From UMGS1370 sp046957575 (GTDB lineage Bacteria > Bacillota > Clostridia > Lachnospirales > Lachnospiraceae), in contig JBKUOG010000018.1 in NCBI GenBank assembly GCA_046957575.1, positions 1 to 64,000 on the forward strand: a DNA stretch of 64,000 bases. The letters are read 5' to 3'. This document shows positions 8,008 through 16,156 of this stretch, in pieces. Below the pieces are notes generated by a model, which had not been told where the DNA came from, searched no databases, and saw nothing but the letters and a program-made list of their open reading frames with translations. A program made the position numbers and the translations under genes. How positions within the stretch are numbered: position 1 is the stretch's first letter; the number at the start of each line of letters is the position of its first letter.

Positions 8008-8806
8008 AGCAATCATCCTCCTCTTCTGCGGCAACGGCAGCAGACACTGCAGCCGGTTTTGCCTCCCCCTGTGCCATCACAAAAATCAATGCAACCGCAG
8101 TGGCAAAAATTGCCAGCGCAGTAACGGACATACTGGTTGCTCCAACCATAACCCAGCCTAATAAAAATAATACTATCATCCACTGTCTTGACAGAGACTG
8201 CTTTAACAGCATTGCAAAACCAATTGCAGGAAGCATCTTGCCAGCTACTTCAAAGAAGTGAAGGACGCCTGCAGGCATACTATTAATCAAAAACTCTGCT
8301 AATGGAGTTCCCAAATAACAAATCATCATAGCGGAACCGGCGCGGAGAACAAAACTGGGGACAGCAGCCAGATACGTCGCTCTGTGAATCCCGGCTCCGT
8401 CTCCATTTGCAGCCGCCTTATCTCCCATATGAGGGAACCAGGCATTGATCGTCATAATAAAGTTAAACAGGCCAAGCCCAAGCATGCTTAATGGAACTGC
8501 CAATGCCACTGCCTGCTCACCCGTACCGCCTGCGGCTAACGCTAACGGAATTCCTATATAAGAAGCCCAGTTCACATCCGCAGGCATTGCGCCTCCCGGC
8601 GTAATCTGGCCAATAAATAAAGCCTGTACCATTGCACCGGCGATGACGCCGCTGTTTACATCCCCAAGGATTACCCCTACAATCAGTCCTGCTACTAAGG
8701 GACGTCCAATCATGTTCCAACCGCCAGATACACCAAAAAACCAGGGTGTACGCTTGCTGCCCAGATAGGCAAATACCCCGATTAATATTGCCTGAAATAA
8801 ACTCAT
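7997..8806 (-). CDS. PTS mannose-family IIC component
   Basis: A 269-residue polytopic membrane permease of the EIIC Man/Fru/Sor family. It shows the family N-terminus (QAILIGVFAYLGSKRTPWFFG), then RPLVAGLIVGVILGD, GQITPGGAMPADVNWASYIG and ALPLSMLGLGLFN-like segments. The C-terminus ends in an acidic EEEDDCYEE tail. AGGAGG precedes the ATG. Second gene of the IIA-IIC-IID-PHP-IIB operon. The ITPGGAMPADV loop resembles the GalNAc/Aga-type sequences at least as much as mannose permeases, but I do not assign a substrate. Confidence 0.93.
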   Translation of the reverse strand: MSLFQAILIGVFAYLGSKRTPWFFGVSGGWNMIGRPLVAGLIVGVILGDVNSGVIAGAMVQALFIGQITPGGAMPADVNWASYIGIPLALAAGGTGEQAVALAVPLSMLGLGLFNFIMTINAWFPHMGDKAAANGDGAGIHRATYLAAVPSFVLRAGSAMMICYLGTPLAEFLINSMPAGVLHFFEVAGKMLPAIGFAMLLKQSLSRQWMIVLFLLGWVMVGATSMSVTALAIFATAVALIFVMAQGEAKPAAVSAAVAAEEEDDCYEE

Positions 8807-8824
8807 ACCTGTCTCCTCCTGTTT

Positions 8825-9250
8825 TTATTCTTCGTATTCATTGTCTTCATCCGAACTGCCTGTAAAGCAGACCATTGCATCCTTTCCAGCTATCAAAGAG
8901 TCCGACGCCAGTTTTTCTGCTGTTTCAGACATTTCCCTTGTCATAAACGCATTCAGGACAGATGGGAGATTTGCACCCCCTATCACCAGAATTTCCTGTT
9001 TTCGTTCCATTTTCAGACGTACAGACACATTAAGGGGCGAACCTCCTGCCAGATCTGCAAAAATCAGCACTCCATCGCACCCCTGCAGTTCATCCAATGC
9101 GCAGCTCAGCTTTTGTGTCAGCGAATCCACTGAATCTTCCGGCGTAAAATCTACTGGCTGATAATCCTGCAGTTCTCCTGCCAGAAGTTTCAATCCACTG
9201 GTAATGCCGGAAGCAAAGCTTCCATGCCCTGTTACAATCATTCCTACCAT
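8825..9250 (-). CDS. PTS mannose-family IIA component
   Basis: A 141-residue cytosolic IIA domain that accepts phosphate from HPr on the histidine of MIVTGHGSFASG (His9). GVLIFADLAGGSPLNVSV and VIGGANLPSVLNAF are further EIIA-Man hallmarks. The ATG at 9250 is preceded by a purine-rich GAGAAGGA; the 10-codon longer ORF is unlikely. First gene of the PTS operon, whose promoter at 9324-9352 carries the predicted GntR operator. IIA and IIB are separate proteins here, as in Aga and streptococcal GAG-type systems, not fused as in ManX. Confidence 0.92.
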   Translation of the reverse strand: MVGMIVTGHGSFASGITSGLKLLAGELQDYQPVDFTPEDSVDSLTQKLSCALDELQGCDGVLIFADLAGGSPLNVSVRLKMERKQEILVIGGANLPSVLNAFMTREMSETAEKLASDSLIAGKDAMVCFTGSSDEDNEYEE

Positions 9251-9323
9251 GTTCCTTCTCCTCTCCTTTTGTATTCTCAATACTGCACTGATAAATTTTT
9301 ATTAGTCTGCTTCATTTATCCTT

Positions 9324-9352
9324 ACTATATCTTAAATTTTTCATAATGTCAA
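9324..9352 (-). promoter_or_regulatory. Predicted sigma-A promoter of the PTS operon
   Basis: On the minus strand a perfect TTGACA (9347-9352), a 17-nt spacer and TATAGT (9324-9329), about 74 nt upstream of the IIA start. The -35 box lies inside the 16-bp palindrome at 9344-9359, an arrangement expected for repression. Confidence 0.75.
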
Positions 9353-9359
9353 TACATTT
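9344..9359. promoter_or_regulatory. Predicted GntR operator in the PTS promoter
   Basis: TAATGTCAATACATTT matches the palindrome AAATGTAAATACATTT at 9672-9687 in 14 of 16 positions. It overlaps the -35 box of the PTS operon. Confidence 0.65.
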
Positions 9360-9423
9360 AAACCATATTTATATTATCATTTTCTTTCGATTTGTATTGT
9401 CATGTGTGGAATGTTATTTTCCC

Positions 9424-9574
9424 GTAACAGTTCAGCCATGCGAAAATTCAGACAGGAAAAAGCGTTGAAAACTTGTTTTTATAAGAGTTTTCCTGTCTGA
9501 ATCTTCATAGGGCAGACGCCTGACGCTTCTTGTCCGCCATAAGCGGGCAAGAAGATGCAAGGCTGAACTGTTAC
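9424..9574. repeat. Dispersed intergenic repeat, family A (copy 3, 151 bp, most complete)
   Basis: Starts GTAACAGTTCAGCCATGC and ends GCAAGGCTGAACTGTTAC, so the termini are inverted repeats. Inside are TTCAGACAGGAAAA and its inverted partner TTTTCCTGTCTGAA, and a CTTCTTGTCCGC/GCGGGCAAGAAG hairpin. It fills the middle of the divergent PTS-gntR intergenic region between the two operators. Confidence 0.8.
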
Positions 9575-9671
9575 ATTTTCCCCTGCAAATCCTTTCTTTC
9601 TGCTCAGATTTTCATTGTATTTTTCTCTGTTTTCTTCTATAATAAAGCATAGGCAAACTGCCATGAATATC

Positions 9672-9687
9672 AAATGTAAATACATTT
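9672..9687. promoter_or_regulatory. Predicted GntR operator in the gntR promoter
   Basis: Perfect palindrome AAATGTA-AA-TACATTT located just upstream of a TATAAT (9705-9710), so that it covers the presumed -35 region of the regulator gene. This suggests autoregulation. Confidence 0.65.
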
Positions 9688-9741
9688 CAATTATTGCTGT
9701 TTCATATAATTGCAGACAGTATTAAATTATGAGGTAAACAT

Positions 9742-10455
9742 ATGGCCAAAAAACGAATTGCACAATACAAACAGATTGAACACGACCTTTTAGAGAAAAT
9801 CAATCTCGGATACTACAAAAAGGATGACCTGATTCCTACTGAACTGGAGCTTTCTAATACCTACCATGTTTCCAGAGTCACTGTCCGCAAAGCCACAGAC
9901 AACCTGGTCGCGCAGGGACTTTTATGCCGGGTAGCCGGTGTGGGAACTTTCGTCTGCCACCCTTCCGTTACCATAAATCCCAGCTCTATCCAGGGATTTT
10001 CTGAAGCAATGAAGGAAAAGGGACTGCAAGTCCGTACCGAAGTTTCCTCCTTTATGATTCAAAAGGCGCCTGCCAATATTGCATCGATCCTGGAAATCGA
10101 AAAAGATGAACCCATGTATTTTATTGAACGTCTCCGCTATGCTGATAACGAAATCTTTCAGTTTGAAACCACGTATATGTCTGCCCGGCTTTACCCGGAT
10201 ATTTCCATCCAGGTGCTTCAGCAGTCAAAATACCGCTATTTTGAGGAAACTAAGGGAATGAAAATTGCTTACAGTCAGCATGCAGTTACCCCGATTCTTC
10301 CTTCCAGGCGATTTGTTGAACTGTTTGGCATTTCTTCAAATACCCCCATATTAAGGGTTGCAAATATCACCCACCTGACCAACGGTCAGATCATGGATTA
10401 TACCGAACTGACTCTGAATTCTCCAAAATACCAGCTTACTTACATCAAAAAATAA
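9742..10455 (+). CDS. GntR-family (HutC/UTRA) regulator of the PTS operon
   Basis: A 237-residue transcription factor. The N-terminal winged helix (about residues 1-70) contains KKDDLIPTELELSNTYHVSRVTVRKATDNLVAQGLL, shown here only to locate the HTH. The UTRA effector domain (about 80-235) includes GFSEAMKEKG, EPMYFIERLRYADNE and the terminal MDYTELTLN. UTRA regulators bind sugar phosphates or amino-acid derivatives, and GntR members next to PTS or amino-sugar genes usually respond to the phosphorylated product. Divergent from the PTS operon, with one matching palindrome in each promoter, so it very likely represses both. The start has GAGG about 8 nt upstream. Confidence 0.9.
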   Translation: MAKKRIAQYKQIEHDLLEKINLGYYKKDDLIPTELELSNTYHVSRVTVRKATDNLVAQGLLCRVAGVGTFVCHPSVTINPSSIQGFSEAMKEKGLQVRTEVSSFMIQKAPANIASILEIEKDEPMYFIERLRYADNEIFQFETTYMSARLYPDISIQVLQQSKYRYFEETKGMKIAYSQHAVTPILPSRRFVELFGISSNTPILRVANITHLTNGQIMDYTELTLNSPKYQLTYIKK

Positions 10456-10456
10456 A

Positions 10457-10507
10457 CAGGACCGCTGCCAGATATTCTCTTACCTGACAGCAGTCCTGCT
10501 CTTTTAT
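10457..10507 (+). terminator. Terminator of the gntR gene
   Basis: CAGGACCGCTGCCAG pairs, with three mismatches, with CTGACAGCAGTCCTG, followed by CTCTTTTATCTT. It begins directly after the stop codon. Confidence 0.65.
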
Positions 10508-10580
10508 CTTCATAGGGGCAGACGCCTGGCGCTTCTTGTCCGCTGTAAGCGGGCAAGAAGATACATGGCGGAACGATTAC
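10507..10580. repeat. Dispersed intergenic repeat, family A (copy 4, right half)
   Basis: Shares TCTTCATAGGGGCAGACGCC, the GCTTCTTGTCCGC hairpin and a degenerate end (ATGGCGGAACGATTAC) with copy 3. The left half is missing. It overlaps the last bases of the helicase gene, including its stop codon. Confidence 0.7.
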
Positions 10581-12565
10581 TTTTTAAAACTCTTTCCTCC
10601 ATGGCGGTATCCGCCCCGGCCCGCTCTCTCCGATTTTCCTCTCTCAAAACACTTTTCACAGATGGAAAACGGATAATCCCAGGCCAGTTCCCGTTTGCAG
10701 ACAGAACACTTTCTGGAATAGCTGCCGCACTCATTTTTCAAGATGTGGCTGATCTCTTCCTCTGTCTCACGCCGCTCTTCCATAAGATTTTCCTTTTGGA
10801 TGGGCAGTCCCACTTTTCTGGAGAACTGGAAATACAAATCCAGCATTTTATAATAACTCTCCAGAGCATATAAGTCTGTTCCGGGGCTGTAAGGAAATTC
10901 CAGCTCGTCCACATCCCGGTATTCCCGGCAGTAGTCTTTCCACAAATCTACTACCAGTTTGTTGTTAATATCAATGGCACAGGTAATCAGCTTGTAAATC
11001 TCCTGCTTTTCAAATTCATTTAACCGTTCCCGATGCACCATCAGGAAATGCTGGTACAGCGCCAGAAGTTCATCCACTTCCATTTTCTGGTAAATTGCCG
11101 GCGCGTCCATAGACGCCCAGATCTTAATCAGGTTGTCGATTTCTGCAGGCAGCTCCAGCAATTGCTCTGGAAATCCTACATAAGCTTTCATAATCGGAAC
11201 CGGCAGACGGGAAAGTCCGTCTTCGATAATGTCAATTCCATCTACAGCCGCTGCAAATCCTTCTTCGTAAATTCCGAACCGTCCAGCTCTTCCTGCAATC
11301 TGCTTGATTTCAGCCGGTTCCAGAGTCCGCTTTGCCACGCCGTCAAATTTCGTCGTCTCTACAAATACGATCCGGCGGATTGGCAGGTTCAGCCCCATTC
11401 CAATTGCGTCCGTACTGACCACAATGTCTGTCTCTTTTTCCAGGAAACGCCGCACCTGCTCCCTGCGGGTAGCAGGCGGAAGGCTTCCGTAAATGACGCT
11501 GCAGGCAATTCCCTGCTTTTCCAGATGCGCTGCCAGCGCCAGTACCGACTTTTTGGAAAATACGATTAAGGCATCCCCTTTTTTCAAATCACTTACCATG
11601 GAGTATGCTTTCCGCTCTACCGTAAGACGGGTATTTCTCTTGTGGCGCACAATCCGGTAACTGTCGCCGCAGCGTTTAATCATCTGGGTAATAATGGATT
11701 CTGCCTCCGGCGCCATGCATAGATGGATTTCTTCTGCCCGAAGTCCCAGAATCGCTCTGGTCCAGTTGTGCCCCCGATAAGGATCTCCTACCATCTGACA
11801 TTCATCCACTACCACAATATCAAAATACTCGTGATCATTTAACATTTCCACGGTACAGGACTGGCACACCGCCCCCGGTACTTCAATGGTCTCTTCTCCG
11901 GTTATCATGGAACAAGGTACCTGCTCTGCGTTGCATTTGTCGTAAACTTCCAGAGCCAGAAGGCGCAGCGGCCCAAAATAAGCGCCATGGGACGCCTGCT
12001 TTAACCGCTCCAGCGCATCGTGGGTCTTGCCGCTGTTGGTAGGCCCGATATGAAGAATAAACTTCCGCTTCATCGCCCTGGCTTCCGGATATTCATCCTC
12101 CGGCTTCTTTTCCATAGAGGACGCAATTCCTTTTTGAATGGCTTTCGGAATATAAAATAGCTGATAGGCCCTGTCTAATGAATTATTTAATAAATAGCGG
12201 CGGATTCCCTGCATCTTTAAAATCTGATCCAGTTCTTCCACTGTAAGGGGCGGTAAAAACTCCAGATCTTTTATGGCCAGACAGCGGCAAAATTCCTTTG
12301 CCAAAATCGTATACTCCCGAATCAGCGCTTTCTGATCATTCTGCCGAACTGTGTACGCCTTGTGCATTAAATATGCACAGATCTTTGATGTCATGGCATG
12401 TATATCGCTTAATTCATTAGGTTTTTCAATCTCGTCCAACGTGGCCTGGCACAGTTTTTCCGCCCGTTTCTTCATCTCTCCTGCAGTCATTGCCCGATAG
12501 CGCCGGTTCACATGTCCAAAAAACAGCTCTTCGTAATAATTTCCTAAGTAATCAGTGGTTTCCAT
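10577..12565 (-). CDS. Suv3-like superfamily 2 RNA helicase
   Basis: A 662-residue ATP-dependent helicase. The Walker A motif is GPTNSGKT (residues 174-181) and the Walker B is DECQ (about 254-257), not DEAD. The second RecA domain has STDAIGMGLNLPIRRIVF and QIAGRAGRFG (motif VI). These are the hallmarks of Suv3, the mitochondrial degradosome helicase, and its bacterial relatives. An N-terminal helical region of about 165 residues precedes the motor. The C-terminus carries a CSVCKRE...CEKCF zinc-ribbon-like pair and a basic Gly/Arg/Lys-rich tail suited to RNA binding. Its role in bacteria is not established to my knowledge; RNA turnover or ribosome-linked work is an inference. Downstream of the TetM-like gene on the same strand. 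Confidence 0.8.
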   Translation of the reverse strand: METTDYLGNYYEELFFGHVNRRYRAMTAGEMKKRAEKLCQATLDEIEKPNELSDIHAMTSKICAYLMHKAYTVRQNDQKALIREYTILAKEFCRCLAIKDLEFLPPLTVEELDQILKMQGIRRYLLNNSLDRAYQLFYIPKAIQKGIASSMEKKPEDEYPEARAMKRKFILHIGPTNSGKTHDALERLKQASHGAYFGPLRLLALEVYDKCNAEQVPCSMITGEETIEVPGAVCQSCTVEMLNDHEYFDIVVVDECQMVGDPYRGHNWTRAILGLRAEEIHLCMAPEAESIITQMIKRCGDSYRIVRHKRNTRLTVERKAYSMVSDLKKGDALIVFSKKSVLALAAHLEKQGIACSVIYGSLPPATRREQVRRFLEKETDIVVSTDAIGMGLNLPIRRIVFVETTKFDGVAKRTLEPAEIKQIAGRAGRFGIYEEGFAAAVDGIDIIEDGLSRLPVPIMKAYVGFPEQLLELPAEIDNLIKIWASMDAPAIYQKMEVDELLALYQHFLMVHRERLNEFEKQEIYKLITCAIDINNKLVVDLWKDYCREYRDVDELEFPYSPGTDLYALESYYKMLDLYFQFSRKVGLPIQKENLMEERRETEEEISHILKNECGSYSRKCSVCKRELAWDYPFSICEKCFERGKSERAGRGGYRHGGKSFKK

Positions 12566-12604
12566 TTGTCTTTAATCCCTTATGTATTTCCCCCATCCTC
12601 TCTG

Positions 12605-14650
12605 TCAATTGATGCTCTCTGCCGGAAGATGGATATAATCTTCTACTTCGTTCCAGTTTACCACAAATCCAGCTCCATGGGAACAGAAAACCGATGAGGA
12701 AGGATTTTCCTTATCCCCTCCTTTATCATACCTGCGCTCTGCTATCACTTCATCCTGATTGCGGCACTTCTGATATCCTCCCCAGACCATAGAAATACTG
12801 GCTTTTCCCTGGGTTTTGGCAGCCAGATCCATTCCATAGTCCATAAAGGCAGATGCCGGACCTCTGCCGGATATGGAAACCATGCCCTCTGCCGCAGTAA
12901 GCGGTTCAAAGACTCCAAAGCGCTTTTGAATATCCGCCATAATCTTTCCCGCATACTCTCCTGGCGCGCTGATTTCAAACTGGTACCATGGCTCTAGCAG
13001 CACATTGTCCGCCTTCTCAAGTCCCTGACGAATGGCCCGGTACACTGCTTCTCTAAAATCTCCTCCTTCTGTATGCTTTAGATGAGACTTTCCGGAAGTC
13101 AGAACAATCTTTACATCTGTAAGAGGCGATCCGGTTAAAATCCCTTTGTGTGTCCGTTCAAACACATGGGTCCTCACCAGATTTTGATAATTGACAGCCA
13201 GCGTATCCACATGACACTCACTGGCAAATGTAATCCCGCTGCCCCTTGGTCCCGGTTCCAGTCTCAGATGGACTTCTGCATAATGGCGCAGCGGCTCATA
13301 ATGACCAAATCCCATTACCGGGCCGGCTATGGTTTCCCGGTACAGCACCTTTGGAGGCGCAAAAAACGCATCAATCCCAAACCGGTCTTTGAGAGTCTGC
13401 TCCAGCACTTCCAGCTGAATCTTTCCCATCACGCCTGCCACCAGACTCTTATCTTCCCGCATTTCTGCAAAAAGCCGGGGTTCTTCCTCTTCCAACGTTT
13501 TTAAGGCGCAAAACAGAGTATGGCTGTCTGTTGTCTCAGAAGTTATCTGCGCCTGGAGAGCCGGCCGCATCTGCATCTTTTCCTTTCTTCCGACATACTG
13601 GCTGATAAAGGCAGAGACCTCTTTTTCTTCTCCTTCTTTATATACCAAAGACGCCAGCAAGTCCTGGCAAACAGGTATTGTCAGGCCGGTTACTGCGCAA
13701 AGACTTCCGGCAGGCGCCCATCCTGCTGTCTGACTCTGTTTTCCGGAATACAGGCGGATTTCATGAATCTTTTCTGTCTCTTCCTTGTCCGCTCCATCTG
13801 TCTTTTGTTGTCCTTCCATTCTGACAACCCGGACCTCTTCCCTGCTTTTTAAAACGCCGGACAAGACCTTTAAAAATGTAACTCTCTGCCCTTTTTCATC
13901 GTGGCGCACTTTATAAACCAGGCCAAAAAACGGTTCTTCCTCTTTATATTGGCTCTCTGTCAGTTCATGGAATGCCTGAAAAAACTGGGAAATCCCCTGA
14001 TCGTTTAACGCAGATCCCTTCATGCACAAGACTCCCCGCCTCTCCCGAATCAGAGTTCTAAGCGCCCCAAAGAGCCGGTCCTTTTCTATGGGGACTGCCT
14101 CCAGGTAATCTTCCATAATTTCTTCGTCCCGTTCGGCGACAAATTCTGTGAGCATTTCCAGATCTGTTTTTTCGCAGGGCCAATTTTCAATCAAAACTGC
14201 ATCCCTTGTCAGTCTGTCCCTAATCTCTTTCATGGTCTGCCCGGTATCTGCATGGGCCAGATCCGTTTTGTTTAGAAATATAAAGATCGGAATCTGAAAC
14301 CGCTCAAGCATTCTAAACAGTGTAACGGTATGGGCCGCCACACCAAAAGACGCATCCACCAGCAAAATGGCGTAATCCAAAACCGTTGCCGCCCGCTCTG
14401 TTTCTGCTGAAAAATCTACGTGTCCGGGAGTGTCTAACAGATAGTATTCATCGCCCTGGTACTCAAACCAGCTTTGATCCGCATAGATGGTAATTCCTCT
14501 GGCTTTTTCCACTTCGTTTCCATCCATTACCGTATTTTTCTGATCTACTCGGCCCGGCTTTCGGATCACTCCTCCATGGTACAGAAGCTGTTCTGAAAAT
14601 GTTGTCTTTCCCCCATCTACATGGGCGAAAATACCAAATGTCTTTCTCAT
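12605..14650 (-). CDS. TetM-like translational GTPase (EF-G/ribosomal protection family)
   Basis: A 681-residue GTPase of the EF-G/Tet(M) class. It contains AHVDGGKTT (G1; the second Gly replaces the usual Ala), ARGITI (G2), DTPGHVDF (G3) and NKTD (G4), then EF-G-like domains II-V with the GRGPASAFMDYGMDLAAKTQGKA-type C-terminus. Length and layout match ribosomal protection proteins rather than EF-G (about 700) or LepA. Real Tet proteins and a set of uncharacterised 'TetM-like translation factors' common in Lachnospiraceae look alike at this level, so tetracycline resistance should not be assumed. No mobile-element context or leader peptide supports acquisition. Overlaps the next upstream gene by ATGA. 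Confidence 0.8.
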   Translation of the reverse strand: MRKTFGIFAHVDGGKTTFSEQLLYHGGVIRKPGRVDQKNTVMDGNEVEKARGITIYADQSWFEYQGDEYYLLDTPGHVDFSAETERAATVLDYAILLVDASFGVAAHTVTLFRMLERFQIPIFIFLNKTDLAHADTGQTMKEIRDRLTRDAVLIENWPCEKTDLEMLTEFVAERDEEIMEDYLEAVPIEKDRLFGALRTLIRERRGVLCMKGSALNDQGISQFFQAFHELTESQYKEEEPFFGLVYKVRHDEKGQRVTFLKVLSGVLKSREEVRVVRMEGQQKTDGADKEETEKIHEIRLYSGKQSQTAGWAPAGSLCAVTGLTIPVCQDLLASLVYKEGEEKEVSAFISQYVGRKEKMQMRPALQAQITSETTDSHTLFCALKTLEEEEPRLFAEMREDKSLVAGVMGKIQLEVLEQTLKDRFGIDAFFAPPKVLYRETIAGPVMGFGHYEPLRHYAEVHLRLEPGPRGSGITFASECHVDTLAVNYQNLVRTHVFERTHKGILTGSPLTDVKIVLTSGKSHLKHTEGGDFREAVYRAIRQGLEKADNVLLEPWYQFEISAPGEYAGKIMADIQKRFGVFEPLTAAEGMVSISGRGPASAFMDYGMDLAAKTQGKASISMVWGGYQKCRNQDEVIAERRYDKGGDKENPSSSVFCSHGAGFVVNWNEVEDYIHLPAESIN

Positions 14651-15375
14651 AAGTTTTCTTTTTTGCTCTGAAGTTTACTCACAGCCGCCAGCACCTGATC
14701 TCTCAGTTCGCGGGTCGGATACCCCAACTTTTCTTTATTTCCCCGGAATTTTCTCACTGATTCGTCTAAGGAAGTCATTTCTTTATAGAAAAAGTTGATC
14801 ATAAATATTACATTTCTCACTCTTGCCCTGATATGCTCTCCATCGCCTGCCCGGTAAGAGTATTCTTTGTCTTCGGTTTCCATGGATTGTACCTGATTTA
14901 GAAAAACCATGGTGATCTGACCGTTTAAACGGGTGGATAAAAGATAATCTCTGGTAACCCAGACTCTCTGCTCTCCATATCCCTTTTCTTCCCATGGGAT
15001 GCAGATTACTGTATCCTTTCCATAAGCCCCCATCATCTGAGAAGCCAGTTCTTCTCTCTCTGCATCTGATGTAAATGCACTGTCCAGATAGACTTTTAAC
15101 TGTTTCATGTATCGGCGTCCCGGCATGGACGGCAGTGCGCCGACAATCAGCAGAATATCAATTGCCCCTGTAATCATCAAAACGTACTTGAGACTTGTCA
15201 GAATGGATACGGTCTGTTCTCCATCCGGAGTCAGAAAAGAGGTCAGAAGTACCAGGGCAATTCCTCCAAGCGGTACTCCCAGTGCATATAAAATCGTCTC
15301 TCTTTTTTTCTTTTTGTTCCAATGGGCGGCCCACTCCTGCTCTCTGGCCAACCAGCGTTTCAGATTATTTTCCAT
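14647..15375 (-). CDS. Uncharacterised membrane protein
   Basis: A 242-residue protein I do not recognise. A basic N-terminus (NKKKKRETILY) is followed by two membrane segments (about residues 30-47 and 62-82). A cytoplasmic or extracytoplasmic domain of about 150 residues then ends in a charged helix. The stop overlaps the start of the TetM-like GTPase gene by ATGA, and the lipoprotein-like gene is 12 nt upstream, so the three form an operon and may act together. Confidence 0.6.
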   Translation of the reverse strand: MENNLKRWLAREQEWAAHWNKKKKRETILYALGVPLGGIALVLLTSFLTPDGEQTVSILTSLKYVLMITGAIDILLIVGALPSMPGRRYMKQLKVYLDSAFTSDAEREELASQMMGAYGKDTVICIPWEEKGYGEQRVWVTRDYLLSTRLNGQITMVFLNQVQSMETEDKEYSYRAGDGEHIRARVRNVIFMINFFYKEMTSLDESVRKFRGNKEKLGYPTRELRDQVLAAVSKLQSKKENL

Positions 15376-15387
15376 TAATTTTCCCCT

Positions 15388-16023
15388 TTAATCTCTTTCA
15401 TAAACTGAGCAGAAACTGCTGACTGTGCCGTCTGATTTCCATTCTACTTCCATTTCATAATTGCCCTTAGACCAGGTTGCTTTCGTCCCTTTGTAGTCCT
15501 CTCCTGCATCTGTCTCTACACTCTTTGGCTGGCCTGCTTTTGCTGTTAGTCCTTCCTGGGTAAGTTCATGAAATGAAATCCCCTCCAGACATGCCTGATC
15601 TGCCTTTTCCTGGTAGTCATAAACCTCTACTTCTCTTACCTTGGCTTCCCCCAGCTTCTTGGCTGAAGACGACTCATTGACCACCTCTATGTACGCATAA
15701 TCCTCGTCTTCCTTGACCAGAATCAGTCCCTCGTAATAGGACTTTCCCTCTACTTCTGTATCCAGAGAATAAAATTCGCTGTAGCCGGAGCTGACTTTCC
15801 CGTCTGCTGTTGGCACAGAAAAGTATGCATCCCTGTCAGAGATCTGAAATCCGGCCTGGGACAGTTCTGATACGGTTGTCTCCCCTGGTTTAATCTCAAA
15901 CCCATCTACTACTACTGGATGAGGAGTCCCGATAAAAGCAGGATGTGTGCTTGTAATATAAATTATTCCACATCCGGCTGCCAGAAGTCCGCCTACGAGC
16001 AACGTAGAAATCCACTTTTTCAT
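15388..16023 (-). CDS. Putative secreted lipoprotein or membrane-anchored protein
   Basis: A 211-residue protein with an N-terminal export signal, MKKWISTLLVGGLLAAGCGI. Cys18 follows AAG and could be a weak lipobox; a plain membrane anchor is the alternative. The rest is an acidic soluble domain with no motif I recognise. The ORF opens 66 nt further upstream, but the ATG at 16023 gives a clean signal sequence and has AAGGG before it. First gene of the operon with the membrane protein and the TetM-like GTPase; divergent from feoB. Confidence 0.6.
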   Translation of the reverse strand: MKKWISTLLVGGLLAAGCGIIYITSTHPAFIGTPHPVVVDGFEIKPGETTVSELSQAGFQISDRDAYFSVPTADGKVSSGYSEFYSLDTEVEGKSYYEGLILVKEDEDYAYIEVVNESSSAKKLGEAKVREVEVYDYQEKADQACLEGISFHELTQEGLTAKAGQPKSVETDAGEDYKGTKATWSKGNYEMEVEWKSDGTVSSFCSVYERD

Positions 16024-16156
16024 AATAATTTTCCCTTCTTTTTTTATTTTTTGTAGTACCAGTGTATCATAAAAAACCATGGCCCACAATCACATTTTTT
16101 TGTCCTTTTTCATATGTAACAATAAGGAAACCCCTATGCATATATGGAGGTATTTT

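Noticed and set aside
12605..14650. Annotating the GTPase as a tetracycline resistance gene
   Set aside because: The family includes uncharacterised chromosomal members; no mobile element, leader peptide or flanking resistance gene supports acquisition.
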